The notes: a model not told the origin generated them from the letters alone. 64,000 bases of DNA from Microvirga lotononidis (GCF_034627025.1 NZ_CP141050.1:310001-374000), one strand, 5' to 3'. Counted from the first letter of the stretch, positions 8,295 through 16,894 are shown. Numbers and translations: made by a program.

Positions 8295-8438
8295 CCTGAT
8301 CTCGAGAAAGTTGCGGTCTCCTCAGAAACCGTGACAAGACGACCTACAGTGCGTGAGTAGACAATCGACCCAATATGGCTTTTCTAATGGGAATGCTCGT
8401 ATGCCTTCTCGCCTGGCTTGATACCGATTGATATTTAA

Positions 8439-8777
8439 TTAGCGACTGCTGCCACTAACGATCCCCCGGGCCACGGTGCCTCGAGGCCCATACTCCTTAA
8501 GTATCCCAGAGCAAGCTTTCGCCTTGCCAATCTCATTATATTGCTTCCACATTCGATCCATTATCTCTGGCAGATCAGGATCTGTGAAAGCAGAGACCAC
8601 AGGGTTGCCTGACACTCGCTCAATGTGATCTGCTAGCTTTTCCAGATTTACTTTGTAACCACAAATCTTCTCACCGTATTTTGTGCTGACGATTGGGATC
8701 ATGCCAGCTTGATTATCTTGTGCCCACACGGGCCCTGCGAACCCCAAAGCAATTACCGGCAACACGATTCTTTTCAT
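8439..8777 (-). CDS. Secreted hypothetical protein
   Basis: 112 residues from the ATG at 8777 with a signal peptide (MKRIVLPVIALGFAGPVWAQ). The mature part carries two Cys (KICGYK and KACSGI), likely one disulfide. The start codon overlaps the stop of a short upstream frame as ATGA. Function unknown. Confidence 0.6.
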   Translation of the reverse strand: MKRIVLPVIALGFAGPVWAQDNQAGMIPIVSTKYGEKICGYKVNLEKLADHIERVSGNPVVSAFTDPDLPEIMDRMWKQYNEIGKAKACSGILKEYGPRGTVARGIVSGSSR

Positions 8778-8914
8778 GATACTTTCCTGTCGAGTGTGAG
8801 CGGACCTCGCGGCACTGTACACGGATGGAGGTAAATTTCAGCGCATACGGGATCGAAGCCGAGCGCCTTATAGGCATCCGAAAAACGCGCCTGCACTGCT
8901 CCAGAGCATTCCAT
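8774..8914 (-). CDS. Possible 46-residue ORF coupled to the secreted protein
   Basis: A short frame starting MECSGAVQARF whose TGA overlaps the ATG of the next gene (ATGA), an arrangement typical of translational coupling. It has no recognised domain. It could be the 3' remnant of a longer lost gene whose upstream part was replaced by the GC-rich stretch beyond 8990. Confidence 0.3.
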   Translation of the reverse strand: MECSGAVQARFSDAYKALGFDPVCAEIYLHPCTVPRGPLTLDRKVS

Positions 8915-9319
8915 CGCACTCAGGGTACCGGCCGGGAGAGAAGGTCTGTAAGAACTCCATGAGGCCGCTGTGGGGTGGAAGTGACCCACTGATCACCCCC
9001 TTGCAGCCTTTGAAGCGCGAGCCGGGTGGCGCTTCGGCTCGGGCGTGACCTCGCGCGTGACTCGATCCCGTTTGGCGCCGCGCCTGGGGTGGCCTGGATC
9101 CGTGGGTCGCGGCTGGGTGGCTTTGTCTATACCGGAGGGGTTGAAGGGCGGGCGCGGCGGCAGGTGCCTGGGTAGCGTCCCGGGACGTGGTGTAGGAGCA
9201 GGCCGCGAGGGCGGCGTGCGAAGCTCCCCATAGCGCAGCATGCCGCCCGGGAGGTGGACATCGCCAGTCTTCGGTTAGAATTCGGGTTGCGACACCTGAT
9301 CCTGACCCCGGAGACGACG
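8915..9319. other. GC-rich stretch before the IS256-type remnant
   Basis: About 400 bases. Open frames on both strands are Arg/Pro-rich and look like composition artefacts. It probably includes the left flank of the transposase remnant; no clear inverted repeat was found. Confidence 0.35.
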
Positions 9320-9718
9320 ATGACCGACGAGAGAATGGCCCTGATCGAGCTGATCGAAAAGGGGGCCGATGCCGATCTGATCCGCGACATGCTCGCCTTT
9401 GCCGCCGACCGCCTGATGAACCTGGAGGTGGAGGCCCTGACCGGCGCCCCGGCTGGCGTGCGCGGTCCGGATCGTCTCACTCACCGCAATGGCTATCGCG
9501 AGCGCGCCTGGGACACCCGCGCCGGCCGGATCGATCTTGCCATCCCCAAGCTGCGCAAGGGCTCCTACTTTCCAGTCTTTCTCGAGCCGCGTCGCATCGC
9601 CGAGAAGGCGCTCATCGCCGTGACCCAGGAAGCCTATGTCCAGGGCATCTCGACCCGCGCCGTGGACGATCTGGTCAAAGCCATGGGCGCGTCCGGCATC
9701 TCCAAGAGCCAGGTCTCA
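9320..9718 (+). pseudogene. IS256-family (Mutator type) transposase, C-terminus lost
   Basis: The N-terminal third of an IS256-family transposase: [70 protein letters not shown] and [17 protein letters not shown]. Homology stops after the SKSQVS segment, near 9718, where the sequence changes abruptly. The DDE catalytic domain is missing, so it cannot transpose. The deletion junction marks a past rearrangement. Confidence 0.85.
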
Positions 9719-9857
9719 CTGTCCTACTCCGCAATGTCTGCATTCCCCTTGCAGGCCATCCGTTCGCCCGCGAAATCAGCGAAGCGACCGGCGCCCCCCT
9801 CCGGCCATAATTCAGGCGCACGCTACTTAGTAGCATTGTGGCGTATGGAGTTCGCTC

Positions 9858-10094
9858 ATGGCCGACCGAACGTTCTTTGTGGCCTTTAAAGACGGCCGAT
9901 GGGAGTACTCTCACCATGAGAAGCACTTCGGCCCATATAGCTCGAAAGCCCATGCCATGGGCGAGGCGGTAGCAGCGGCAAGCGAAGCAGGACGCTTGCA
10001 TGGGCACGCTCGGGTTATGGCCGCGGATGAAGACGGCCACATCTATACTGCTTGGACGTATGGTACTGATGCACCCTCTTGGATACTTAAATAG
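9858..10094 (+). CDS. Small hypothetical protein, DUF2188-like
   Basis: 78 residues. The pattern of a short beta start ([15 protein letters not shown]), a central helix ([19 protein letters not shown]) and a final beta strand ([14 protein letters not shown]) resembles DUF2188-type small proteins, in which a sequence is read as K.G.W.V.......S...Tk.EA...A...A. Assignment is tentative. It lies directly after the IS256 deletion junction. Confidence 0.5.
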   Translation: MADRTFFVAFKDGRWEYSHHEKHFGPYSSKAHAMGEAVAAASEAGRLHGHARVMAADEDGHIYTAWTYGTDAPSWILK

Positions 10095-10122
10095 GGCTAA
10101 GATCCGGGTCCCCTTGCCTTGA

Positions 10123-10353
10123 CTAACATCCGATGCAGATGCCGCGCGTGATGCTCTTTGTCTTCCTATCCCATGCGCGTTGTTGTTCATCAGCCTTTCG
10201 ACGGGCGGCACCAGCTGCCGAAGACTCCTCCGCCGAGTAAGTCTGCGCTACCGGCTTTTGCAGTGCAGTTCCGGTGGCTGTCTTGTCATTGGCAAGTGCT
10301 GCATGCGACAACACGGCCGAAGTAATGATAACGACGATCGGGAGAACCCGCAT
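10123..10353 (-). CDS. Small secreted hypothetical protein
   Basis: 76 residues with a signal peptide (MRVLPIVVIITSAVLSHAAL) and a mature part ending RGICIGC, so the two C-terminal Cys could form a disulfide. The basic middle (RRKADEQQRAWDRKTK) is probably helical. Function unknown. Confidence 0.55.
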   Translation of the reverse strand: MRVLPIVVIITSAVLSHAALANDKTATGTALQKPVAQTYSAEESSAAGAARRKADEQQRAWDRKTKSITRGICIGC

Positions 10354-10420
10354 TGGAATGTTCCTTCCGGAGCTCTTCAGGCTGCCCCAGAGTCACCATA
10401 GAGGCATTCGCTCGAGTCTC

Positions 10421-10636
10421 CTAACTTGAAGGCCATCCATCCTCTCCCACAGCCTGGAAGCGTCCTCGCTCCTCTCGTTGCTTGTCTCCGTTATGGTGCG
10501 GAGCGCAGAGGCTCTGCCAGTTGCTCGTATCCCAGAACAACTGCTGATCGCCCTTATGGGGAATGATGTGATCGACCACGGTTGCCGGCGTTACTCGCCC
10601 ATCCTTCTTGCACATGACGCACAGGGGATGGCTCAT
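10421..10636 (-). CDS. HNH endonuclease, phage type, N-terminus degraded
   Basis: The HNH core is present: CVMCKKDG, VVDHIIPHKGD, FWDTSNWQSLC, APHHNGDKQ. The second zinc pair is changed (LCAPHH instead of the usual LC..CH). Homology continues upstream of the ATG to about 10717 in the same frame (RERGYTTRWDKARKTYL), but there is no start codon there and further N-terminal homology is in another frame, so the 5' end is broken. Such genes sit beside terminase genes in prophages; none is intact here. Confidence 0.65.
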   Translation of the reverse strand: MSHPLCVMCKKDGRVTPATVVDHIIPHKGDQQLFWDTSNWQSLCAPHHNGDKQREERGRFQAVGEDGWPSS

Positions 10637-10973
10637 CAGGTAGGTCTTGCGGGCTTTGTCCCAGCGTGTGGTGTAGCCTCTCTCTCGGGCTGAGCCTCTG
10701 CTCTCTCTTGGCCTTGACTAGAAGTTGAAGGGCTTGAGCATTCAGGCAACGTGAGGGCGGGTCAAGCACTTGCGCCTTACTCTGGGCTTCCCGTAACCGA
10801 GCTTCGGGATGATCACCTTGATCGTCAAGGTAGGCATGTCGCCCATCTGACCACCGTATACTCGGCGCTCACGACACCTGTCATGGCCACGCAGTCAACG
10901 AAGATACTCGGGCGGCGCTTTCCCTCACGCTGAAGGAGGGTGACGTCAGAACCAGGGCGTTGCATGTGCTCCT

Positions 10974-11117
10974 TTAGGTGAGCTTCAGTTCCCGCTTTAT
11001 GGTCTGCCAGTTGTCGAACTGGATCATGTGCTTCTGCTTCTTCAGCATCTCGGAGCGACGTAGCTCTTTCAGGTTTTCCCTGAATGAACGGGTGAGGAAG
11101 CGACGACGGATGTCCAT
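10974..11117 (-). CDS. Possible small basic protein, perhaps a phage remnant
   Basis: 47 residues (MDIRRRFLTRSFRENLKELR start, ending TIKRELKLT), strongly basic and probably helical. It lies upstream of the degraded HNH gene on the same strand. It is too short to be found by length-limited gene calls; reported with low confidence because no family is recognised. Confidence 0.3.
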   Translation of the reverse strand: MDIRRRFLTRSFRENLKELRRSEMLKKQKHMIQFDNWQTIKRELKLT

Positions 11118-11178
11118 GGCGCCCTCAAATAGACTCGTTGCTACGATATGTGGAGAAATCAGCGGGCCTTTATCTGAC

Positions 11179-11234
11179 CGTTGACCTTTTGGGCGTACTT
11201 TCGCCTCGCAGGTTTTTCCAGCCTTGAGGTAGAC
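11179..11234 (+). promoter_or_regulatory. Leader copy 1 with hairpin covering the ribosome-binding site
   Basis: The sequence just before the ATG at 11235 is repeated, with changes, before the ATG at 11511. It has TTTTGGGCG followed by a CCTC...GAGG hairpin whose right arm is the Shine-Dalgarno GAGG. A possible -35-like TTGACC is at its start. Compare with the entry for 11452-11510. Confidence 0.45.
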
Positions 11235-11360
11235 ATGCGCGACGGAGTGCCGACCAGAAGAGAAGCTACGAGGCAGCTGTTTTTCTGGTCGCTGAATCGG
11301 CTCGGCCTCCTCTCCGGCGCGCTCCTGTGCCTGTCGGGCATATTCTACATCCTGGGCTAA
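11235..11360 (+). CDS. Tiny single-pass membrane protein (copy 1)
   Basis: 41 residues: a short charged N-terminus (MRDGVPTRREATRQ) and one hydrophobic helix (LGLLSGALLCLSGIFYILG) running to the end. The ATG has a GAGG site six bases upstream. It resembles the tiny protein at 11777: both read EAT..L.F then SLN.L before the membrane helix. Possible roles are membrane-stress peptide or toxin-like small protein, but none can be shown. Confidence 0.45.
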   Translation: MRDGVPTRREATRQLFFWSLNRLGLLSGALLCLSGIFYILG

Positions 11361-11451
11361 GCTCTACCATAATAGCTCCACCGTCGCGATCGAGCCTTTC
11401 AAAAGGCGTATTGTTCGCCTAAGGTATCGGGATCAGCGGCTCCCTAGTCGA

Positions 11452-11510
11452 CCGCTGCCCTTTTGGGCGCAATCTCGCACCTCGAAGCTTTTCAGGCTCA
11501 GAGGTGTGCT
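11452..11510 (+). promoter_or_regulatory. Leader copy 2 with hairpin covering the ribosome-binding site
   Basis: Related to the leader at 11179-11234. GCCCTTTTGGGC forms a perfect 4-bp hairpin; it is followed by ACCTC...GAGGT, a perfect 5-bp outer stem with an inner AGC/GCT pair, again placing the GAGG in the stem. The stem bases differ between copies but remain paired. Confidence 0.45.
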
Positions 11511-11732
11511 ATGAACAATTCTTCTAAATCAGCGCAACCCTACCAAGCCGTCCTTGTGGACCCATCAACTGGGCTCGCTACGATCAAAACTATGGTTTGG
11601 GACACCGAAGTGCAGGCTCGAGAGTGGGCCTGTAGCCTCGCGCACACCTGCCGTGTCGAACTCTGGTACAATGAAAAGATGGTTGGTTGCTGCACGCCAC
11701 CAGTTGGTCCAGACAATCCCAATCCCGCTTGA
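11511..11732 (+). CDS. Small hypothetical protein with four cysteines
   Basis: 73 residues from the ATG at 11511 (MNNSSKSAQPYQAVLVDPST). A compact alpha/beta start is followed by WACSLAHTCRVELWY and VGCCTPP, so four Cys in the second half. No signal peptide. The start is placed by the shared leader and a GAGG site. Function unknown. Confidence 0.5.
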   Translation: MNNSSKSAQPYQAVLVDPSTGLATIKTMVWDTEVQAREWACSLAHTCRVELWYNEKMVGCCTPPVGPDNPNPA

Positions 11733-11776
11733 AGATGGTCGGCACCCTTTCTCCCCTACCAATATGAGGCTCTGTT

Positions 11777-11929
11777 ATGCCCGTCGATATGCCACCAAGT
11801 AGAATGCCGTCACGCTCACATGAAGCTACGTTCAATCTTTGGTTTGACCGCTCATTGAACTGGCTAGCTGTACTTGTACTCGCTTCGATATGCGGATGGG
11901 CTTATCTGCTTTACGCTCCAAGCCTCTAA
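11777..11929 (+). CDS. Tiny single-pass membrane protein (copy 2)
   Basis: 50 residues with N-terminal MPVDMPPSRMPSRSHEAT and one hydrophobic helix (WLAVLVLASICGWAYLLY). It shares the EAT..L.F..SLN.L pattern with the tiny protein at 11235, so the two are probably paralogues. A GAGG lies ten bases before the ATG. Function unknown. Confidence 0.45.
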   Translation: MPVDMPPSRMPSRSHEATFNLWFDRSLNWLAVLVLASICGWAYLLYAPSL

Positions 11930-12019
11930 ACGAAGGAGACCCAGCTCCTCAGCCATGCTCTCTTCCACGTAGAGGTCGAGGCGATCAACAGGCTGTTCCT
12001 ACTGTCTGAACGCTCTTGT

Positions 12020-13243
12020 TTAAAGCACGTCGACAGTGGGGAACCTTGCCTTTTCTTGAATACACTCCCAGAGGAAACAAGCCAGCCCGATATCCCCTGT
12101 CCACAACGAGAAACGGCGGCGCCCGAACTGAGAAGCTTCAGCGTCGCTTTGCATGATAGCGTGCATTGCAAACGACCGAGCTCTATCGAGCCACCTGCTA
12201 TCCCCAGTCCGGTCGAAGAGCTTTAGAAAAGCAAATCCATTGCCCGCAGTTCCATGGCAGAGATTTGATCCCTTCGCCAGTGGACCGGCGTTCCAAGTCA
12301 ACTCACCGCCACCTAAGAGCAACTCATCGATGGGCTGGTCTAAACCAGCGAGAGCCGTCACCATTCCAGGAGCTCCATGGCAATGCTGAACTAAGGGAGG
12401 GGCGTCGGCCCGCTCGGCTCCTGCCCGTGGGGCCCAATTCACACCCTGCGAGCTTCTGATCGCTGTAACTTCGAGAGTCCGTGCAATCTGAGTTGAAAGT
12501 TGAGTCCAACGCCCTTCGCCTAAGAGGTCTCTTCCCTTATTCAGAACGTAGGCGTTCCCGGCATATCCGTGCACGGGACCAAGGTATTGCCCGCTTCTGC
12601 CATAAAGGATCTGTGTCCATATATGGCAGCCTACTCGCTCATCATATGCGAACGAAGCCTCGAGTGATCCAGCTCCTGCGCAATAAAGATCTCGCCACTT
12701 GGCCGAGTTGGTTGACCGGTACACTTCGAGAGCAACGAGCATCGTGCCCGGAGCTCCCCACATAAGCTCTAACGATGGATCGTCTGTATTCTTCGCAACC
12801 GTATCTGCGAGGTGTAACAGGATCTCATCAGACAGCGAGATCTTCCAGTCTGTGAACAGGATGCCAGCGTCGCCCAGCAACCACGAACGGGTTTGCCATC
12901 CAGTCCCAAGAGCCTTTCGCCATGCCTCGCTTTCAAGCATTTGGCGGTTCCGGCGCTGAATGTCTGGAAGGAACTCGGCGAAACACCTTCCTGGGCTTGC
13001 TGCACCCTCTCGAACTAGATGATCGAGCCCCCACACTACGCCAGCAGCGCCGAAATAAAGTGGTGTATGTGGGCCCGTCTCATTTCCTTCTTGATCGTTG
13101 GGATGGATGGGCCACAGCTCTTTCGTAGTGAAAGTATCGCGAGTGTCTGTGACGATGCGCTCGATGGCATCCCTAGCGACACTTGGATCCCATACAATGG
13201 CCTCGATTGGCTGGTGACGAGATGGGTCGAATAGTGCCGCCAT
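12020..13243 (-). CDS. Orphan LanC-like (lanthionine synthetase C-like) protein
   Basis: 407 residues, full length for the LanC alpha/alpha-barrel fold. The LanC zinc ligands are in place: Cys288 in VQHCHGAPG and Cys329-His330 in LCHGTAGNG; inner-helix Gly motifs such as YFGAAGVVWGL, MWGAPGTM and VHGYAGNAYVL are also seen. LanC enzymes cyclise dehydrated lanthipeptide precursors by thiol addition, and eukaryotic LanCL proteins add glutathione to dehydroamino acids. No lanthipeptide dehydratase, transporter or evident precursor lies nearby. The ATG at 13243 lacks a strong ribosome-binding site, so the start could differ slightly. Confidence 0.8.
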   Translation of the reverse strand: MAALFDPSRHQPIEAIVWDPSVARDAIERIVTDTRDTFTTKELWPIHPNDQEGNETGPHTPLYFGAAGVVWGLDHLVREGAASPGRCFAEFLPDIQRRNRQMLESEAWRKALGTGWQTRSWLLGDAGILFTDWKISLSDEILLHLADTVAKNTDDPSLELMWGAPGTMLVALEVYRSTNSAKWRDLYCAGAGSLEASFAYDERVGCHIWTQILYGRSGQYLGPVHGYAGNAYVLNKGRDLLGEGRWTQLSTQIARTLEVTAIRSSQGVNWAPRAGAERADAPPLVQHCHGAPGMVTALAGLDQPIDELLLGGGELTWNAGPLAKGSNLCHGTAGNGFAFLKLFDRTGDSRWLDRARSFAMHAIMQSDAEASQFGRRRFSLWTGDIGLACFLWECIQEKARFPTVDVL

Positions 13244-13497
13244 TGCCGCTACAAGTTTACCTGAGGGGGCCTTTGCGAGGACTTCATATCACTCCCTCTA
13301 AAGCTCAACCACCATATTCTGAGCCCAACGATCCTCGTCGACCTTATGACGACAGATCTCTATCATGAGACAGCTGTCGTCTCGGCGGCAGGTTTCGCGA
13401 TTGGGTATGAGGAAAGATGAACGCTTAGACAGAGGTATATTCAGAGTGGGTTCACTCCTTCGGGAGCAATCTCTGTGCATCCCTTGAGGAGGGTAAC
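13244..13497. promoter_or_regulatory. Divergent intergenic region
   Basis: About 250 bases between the LanC-like gene (leftward) and the secreted protein at 13498 (rightward). It should hold both promoters. A ribosome-binding site (GAGGAGG) precedes 13498. On the minus strand a 12-codon mini-frame with a GGGAG site ends just before the LanC-like start; this could be a leader peptide. Confidence 0.35.
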
Positions 13498-13803
13498 ATG
13501 TTGAAGAAAGTGGTCTTTGCTCTCGCGCTTTCCGCCGCCGGCTTCGGAGCCCAGGCAGCCTCTGCGAACCCGCTAGGCAGCCCTGCCGTGATCCCCGAGG
13601 CTTCGCGTGCTTTGGTGCAGAGCATCCAGTACTACGACCCGCCTCGTTATGAGCGGCGGTACGAAGGCCCACCGCGTGGCTACTATGAACGTCCGTACTG
13701 GCGCCGCGGCGATGGCCCTCCGCCATGGGCGCGGCCCTGGTGGCATCGCAGTTACGAGCGGCCATACTGGGAAGGGCGCGAGTACTACGGCCGTGGCTGG
13801 TGA
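13498..13803 (+). CDS. Secreted Arg/Tyr/Pro/Trp-rich protein
   Basis: 101 residues: signal peptide (MLKKVVFALALSAAGFGAQA) then a low-complexity mature region with repeated ERRYEGPP, YYERPYW and SYERPYW units. Such short aromatic and Arg-rich exported proteins are common in Methylobacteriaceae and Bradyrhizobiaceae, with no defined function. A strong GAGGAGGG site fixes the start. Confidence 0.65.
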   Translation: MLKKVVFALALSAAGFGAQAASANPLGSPAVIPEASRALVQSIQYYDPPRYERRYEGPPRGYYERPYWRRGDGPPPWARPWWHRSYERPYWEGREYYGRGW

Positions 13804-13852
13804 ATGAGAGACTGAGGCTCATGAAAAAGCCCCGCGCGATCATGTCGCCGGG

Positions 13853-15232
13853 CCTAATACTACAGCCGGGATTTACGTCGGCGGCGGGTGCGTTGGCGCC
13901 AGTGACATTCGCGAGCGCGCTGCTGATGCCGCCGGCGCCAGACGGACCAGTGCTCGACCGCCTCAACCGAAGGCGGCCGCTCCCACACCAGATGCCAGAG
14001 CAGCCGCCGCACTTCGGGCACGGTGAACGGCAGCAGCCCCGCGGCCTGCACGACGGGGGCTTCTCCCCCCGATGGCGTGCTGACGCACGATGGTGAGATA
14101 GGCATGCGCCAGCATGGAGAGGGTGATGTGCCGGTGCCAGCCCGTCCACGAGCGCACCTCGTATTCGTCCAGTCCGGTCTCGCCTTTAGCCTCCTCAAAG
14201 CAGCTCTCGATCCGCCAGCGCATTCCCGCAATCTGCACCAGCTCGGCGAGAGAGGTCTCTTCCGGCGAACGGGTGAGATAGAACGTGAACTGATGCGGCT
14301 GGCCCTTCTTGCGGCGGATCAGCAGGCCGGTCTTCCAGCCCGGCACCGGCGGCGTGCGATACGGCAGATAGGCCCAGTCATACAGCCGCGGGCCCTTGGC
14401 CCCATCACCCGCACTCAGGCGTTTCCACCCTCGCGCCGGCACATCCTCAAGCCAGTCCTCGACAGGCTTGAACCCGAGCCGCTGGGCCGAGGTGACCGCC
14501 AGCACGTAGCCGCGCCCGTGCGCCTCGATCAGGCGCCGCGTCTGAGAATCGGCGCCGTACACGCAGTTGCCCACCACCCACCGGCAGGGCACGCCGGCCT
14601 CGAACGCGCGCTTGAGCATCGCCTGTCCGAGCTTCGGCTTGGTGGTGAAGCTGATCTCCTCCGGCACGCCCGCTTCCGCACGGCGGGCCGCATCGAAGGC
14701 CCAGGTCTCGGGCAGGTACAGCGCCCGGTCGATCAGCGCATGGCCATGCCGGCTGGCATAGGCGAGGAATACTCCAATCTGGCTGTTCTCGATGCGGCCG
14801 GCGGTGCCGGAGTACTGGCGTTTGACGCCGGCCGACTTGTCGCCCTTCTTGAGAAAGCCGGTCTCATCCAGCACCAGCACGGCGTCAGGATCGCCGAGAT
14901 GCTCGACCACATAAGCCTGTAGGTCATCGCGGACCGCATCGGCATCCCAGTGCATGCGGGCGAGGAAATCCTGCACGCCATCCGGCGTCATGTCGCCGGC
15001 GGCTTCCGCCAGGTGCCAGCCGTTCTTGCGCTCGAGCGGCGCAAGCAGGCCCTGCAAATAGGCGCGGGCTCGTCGGCGCGGCTCGACCCGGCTGAACCGG
15101 GGAGCAAGGCGGCTGCACAGATCATCCAACTGATCGGCCCAACGATGGACCTCGCTTGTGCGCGTCATGGCCTGACACCTCCGTGTCAAAGACAACGCAC
15201 AAACCCCGCTGTAGTCCCGCTGTAGTATTAGG
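13853..15232. mobile_element. IS701-family insertion sequence
   Basis: About 1.38 kb bounded by inverted repeats: CCTAATACTACAGC at 13853 and its complement GCTGTAGTATTAGG ending at 15232, with partial matching continuing inward after one gap. It encodes one transposase on the minus strand. No convincing target duplication was seen at the ends. Confidence 0.75.
13860..15168 (-). pseudogene. IS701-family DDE transposase, frameshift near the C-terminus
   Basis: From the ATG at 15168 the IS701 (DUF4338-type DDE) pattern is clear: VLVLDETGFLKKG (first Asp), the VVGNCVYG (second Asp-equivalent region) and WRIESCFEEAKGETGLDEYE (final Glu). At about 14053, in a GGGGGGA run, the frame shifts: the in-phase end is RSPRRAG-type noise, whereas another frame continues the family C-terminus (EAPVVQAAGLLPFTVPEVRR) to a stop at 13860. 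Either a mutation or a homopolymer error. The catalytic core is intact. Confidence 0.8.
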
Positions 15233-15292
15233 AGGCATTGTTTGAGATCTAGCCCTTAGGAACAAAGACCGTTGCTTGCGCTTTCGTCGGGC

Positions 15293-15684
15293 ATGCCTGG
15301 CCCGAATCCCCACCCGCGTGCTCTCATTCTGGTCGTCGAGGACGAGACACTCGTCCGGATGACCCTCGTGGATGTGCTGGAAGATGTCGGCTTCAAGGTG
15401 ATCGAGGCCGCTCATGCCGACGAGGCGCTGCGGGTGCTGAGTACCGTCTCCGACATCCATGCGGTGGTCACCGACGTGGAGATACCACGGGGCAGCATCG
15501 ATGGCTTTGAGCTGGCCCGCAGGGTCTGTTTGGATCGGCAGGACATCGGGTCCTGATCGCGTCGGGACGAGCCGCGCCCAAAGCCGGTGACCTGCCGGAA
15601 GGAGCCCTGTTCCTCGGCAAGCCGGTTCATCCCGAGACGCTCGTGCGGCTGCTCAAAACACTCCTGCCCTTGGATCAGGCCTGA
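15293..15684 (+). pseudogene. Response regulator receiver domain protein, one-base frameshift
   Basis: The receiver domain has the acidic pair (VVEDET), the phospho-acceptor Asp in AVVTDVEIP, and GFELARRV. The frame then stops at 15556. Adding one G to the GGG run near 15550 restores LIASGRAAPKAGDLPEGALF and the conserved Lys in LGKPVHPETL, ending at 15684. So a single-domain receiver of about 130 residues, either inactivated or mis-sequenced. It lacks an output domain, so it would act by protein contact. Confidence 0.75.
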
Positions 15685-15717
15685 CGTCCGGGAGAACCTC
15701 TCCGCCGGGCTGTCGGC

Positions 15718-16038
15718 TCATGACCCCCGAAGCTCTGGCGGAATGGCGGACGTCGGTTCATGATCGTGGTCGATCGGCACGAGGAAGATCATGAACACGC
15801 CATCCTCGTCGCCGTCCGTCCCGTCAAGGTCGAGACTCGGAGCGCCGAAGGCTTCGGTCTCCTGCGGTGGGGCCGGCCGGATGACCATTGGGACTCGCCC
15901 GTCCCACAGCGGCGTCCCGTCGCTGGTCATCGCCATCAGGTCCTGCCGGAAGGCATTGCTGTTGACGATCTCCCATGCCAGGGACCCGTTCGCATCCGTG
16001 ATGGCGATGGCCGTACCGTCGATCTCAAGGGTGAACAT
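15718..16038 (-). CDS. Hypothetical protein
   Basis: 106 residues, acidic, with a beta-rich N-terminus (MFTLEIDGTAIAITDANGSL) and an acidic middle (LDLDGTDGDEDGVF). No signal peptide. An AGGAGAAA site lies before the ATG. Not recognised as a named family. Confidence 0.55.
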   Translation of the reverse strand: MFTLEIDGTAIAITDANGSLAWEIVNSNAFRQDLMAMTSDGTPLWDGRVPMVIRPAPPQETEAFGAPSLDLDGTDGDEDGVFMIFLVPIDHDHEPTSAIPPELRGS

Positions 16039-16144
16039 GGCTTTCTCCTACCGGTGCCGACATCGATGCCGAGAAAATGGTTTGCCATGAGCGTTCACTC
16101 ATCCAGAGAAGGTTGTGAGAGACGATGTCTTGCGCAGGCGCGCA

Positions 16145-16873
16145 CTACAGGTCGTTGCTCTGCGGCAGGATGACTAGATCGCGAATGGTGACGTTGCGGG
16201 GTCTCGTCAGCATGAAGAGGACCGCTTCGGCCACTTCCATGGGCTGCATCAGGCCGCCTGCGGCCAGCTCCGCATCCAGCTTGTCCTTTGGCCAGTCCTT
16301 GATCAGGGCCGTGACCACAGGTCCGGGTGCGACGGCGCCGACGCGTAGGCCGTACGGGGCGACCTGTCGTCGGACCGTATGCACGAAGGCCTGTATGGCG
16401 TGTTTGGAGGCGGTGTAGATCGGCTCCCACACCACGGGGACCAGGCCTGCGATGGAGCTTGTCACGATGATGTCGCCGGTCTTGCGCTCCACCATATGCG
16501 GAAGCACGGCATGGACGGAGCGGAACACAGCATTGATGTTGAGATTCAGCATGCGGTCCCAAGCATCGGGATCGCCTTTCAGAATCTCACCGCCAACATA
16601 GGAGCCGGCATTAGCGTGAAAGATGTCGAGCTGGCCTGCCTGCTCGAGGATCTGCGGCATCATGCGCGAGACGCTCGCCGGATCGGTGACGTCGGTGCGC
16701 AGGGGAAGGGCCTGCGGGCCAAGTTCGGCGCAGACGGTTTTCAACGCTTCCTCGTCGCGGTCGACCAGCACGACCCGCGCACCTTCGGCGAGGAGGATCC
16801 GGGCGCATTCGAGGCCGATGCCGGAGGCCGCTCCGGTGATGGCGGCAACTTTTCCGGATAGTTTCTCACTCAT
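16145..16873 (-). CDS. rbtD: Ribitol 2-dehydrogenase (short-chain dehydrogenase)
   Basis: 242 residues. Classical SDR with the NAD-binding [23 protein letters not shown], and the catalytic Ser, Tyr-x3-Lys in [10 protein letters not shown] and YTASKHA. The sequence closely follows the enterobacterial ribitol dehydrogenase: [45 protein letters not shown] and the ending [10 protein letters not shown]. It oxidises ribitol to D-ribulose with NAD. It is the last gene of a leftward operon with a pentitol-type ABC importer, 21 bases after the permease. No ribulokinase is nearby. Confidence 0.9.
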   Translation of the reverse strand: MSEKLSGKVAAITGAASGIGLECARILLAEGARVVLVDRDEEALKTVCAELGPQALPLRTDVTDPASVSRMMPQILEQAGQLDIFHANAGSYVGGEILKGDPDAWDRMLNLNINAVFRSVHAVLPHMVERKTGDIIVTSSIAGLVPVVWEPIYTASKHAIQAFVHTVRRQVAPYGLRVGAVAPGPVVTALIKDWPKDKLDAELAAGGLMQPMEVAEAVLFMLTRPRNVTIRDLVILPQSNDL

Positions 16874-16894
16874 GATTTTTCCTTCGTCTTGGTT

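Noticed and set aside
8993-9241. Arg/Pro-rich frames in the GC-rich stretch
   Set aside because: Composition artefact; no start signal, signal peptide or known motif on either strand.
14023-14922. Long plus-strand frame of about 300 codons
   Set aside because: Antisense to the IS701 transposase, with Arg, His, Pro and Gly-rich composition and no domain.
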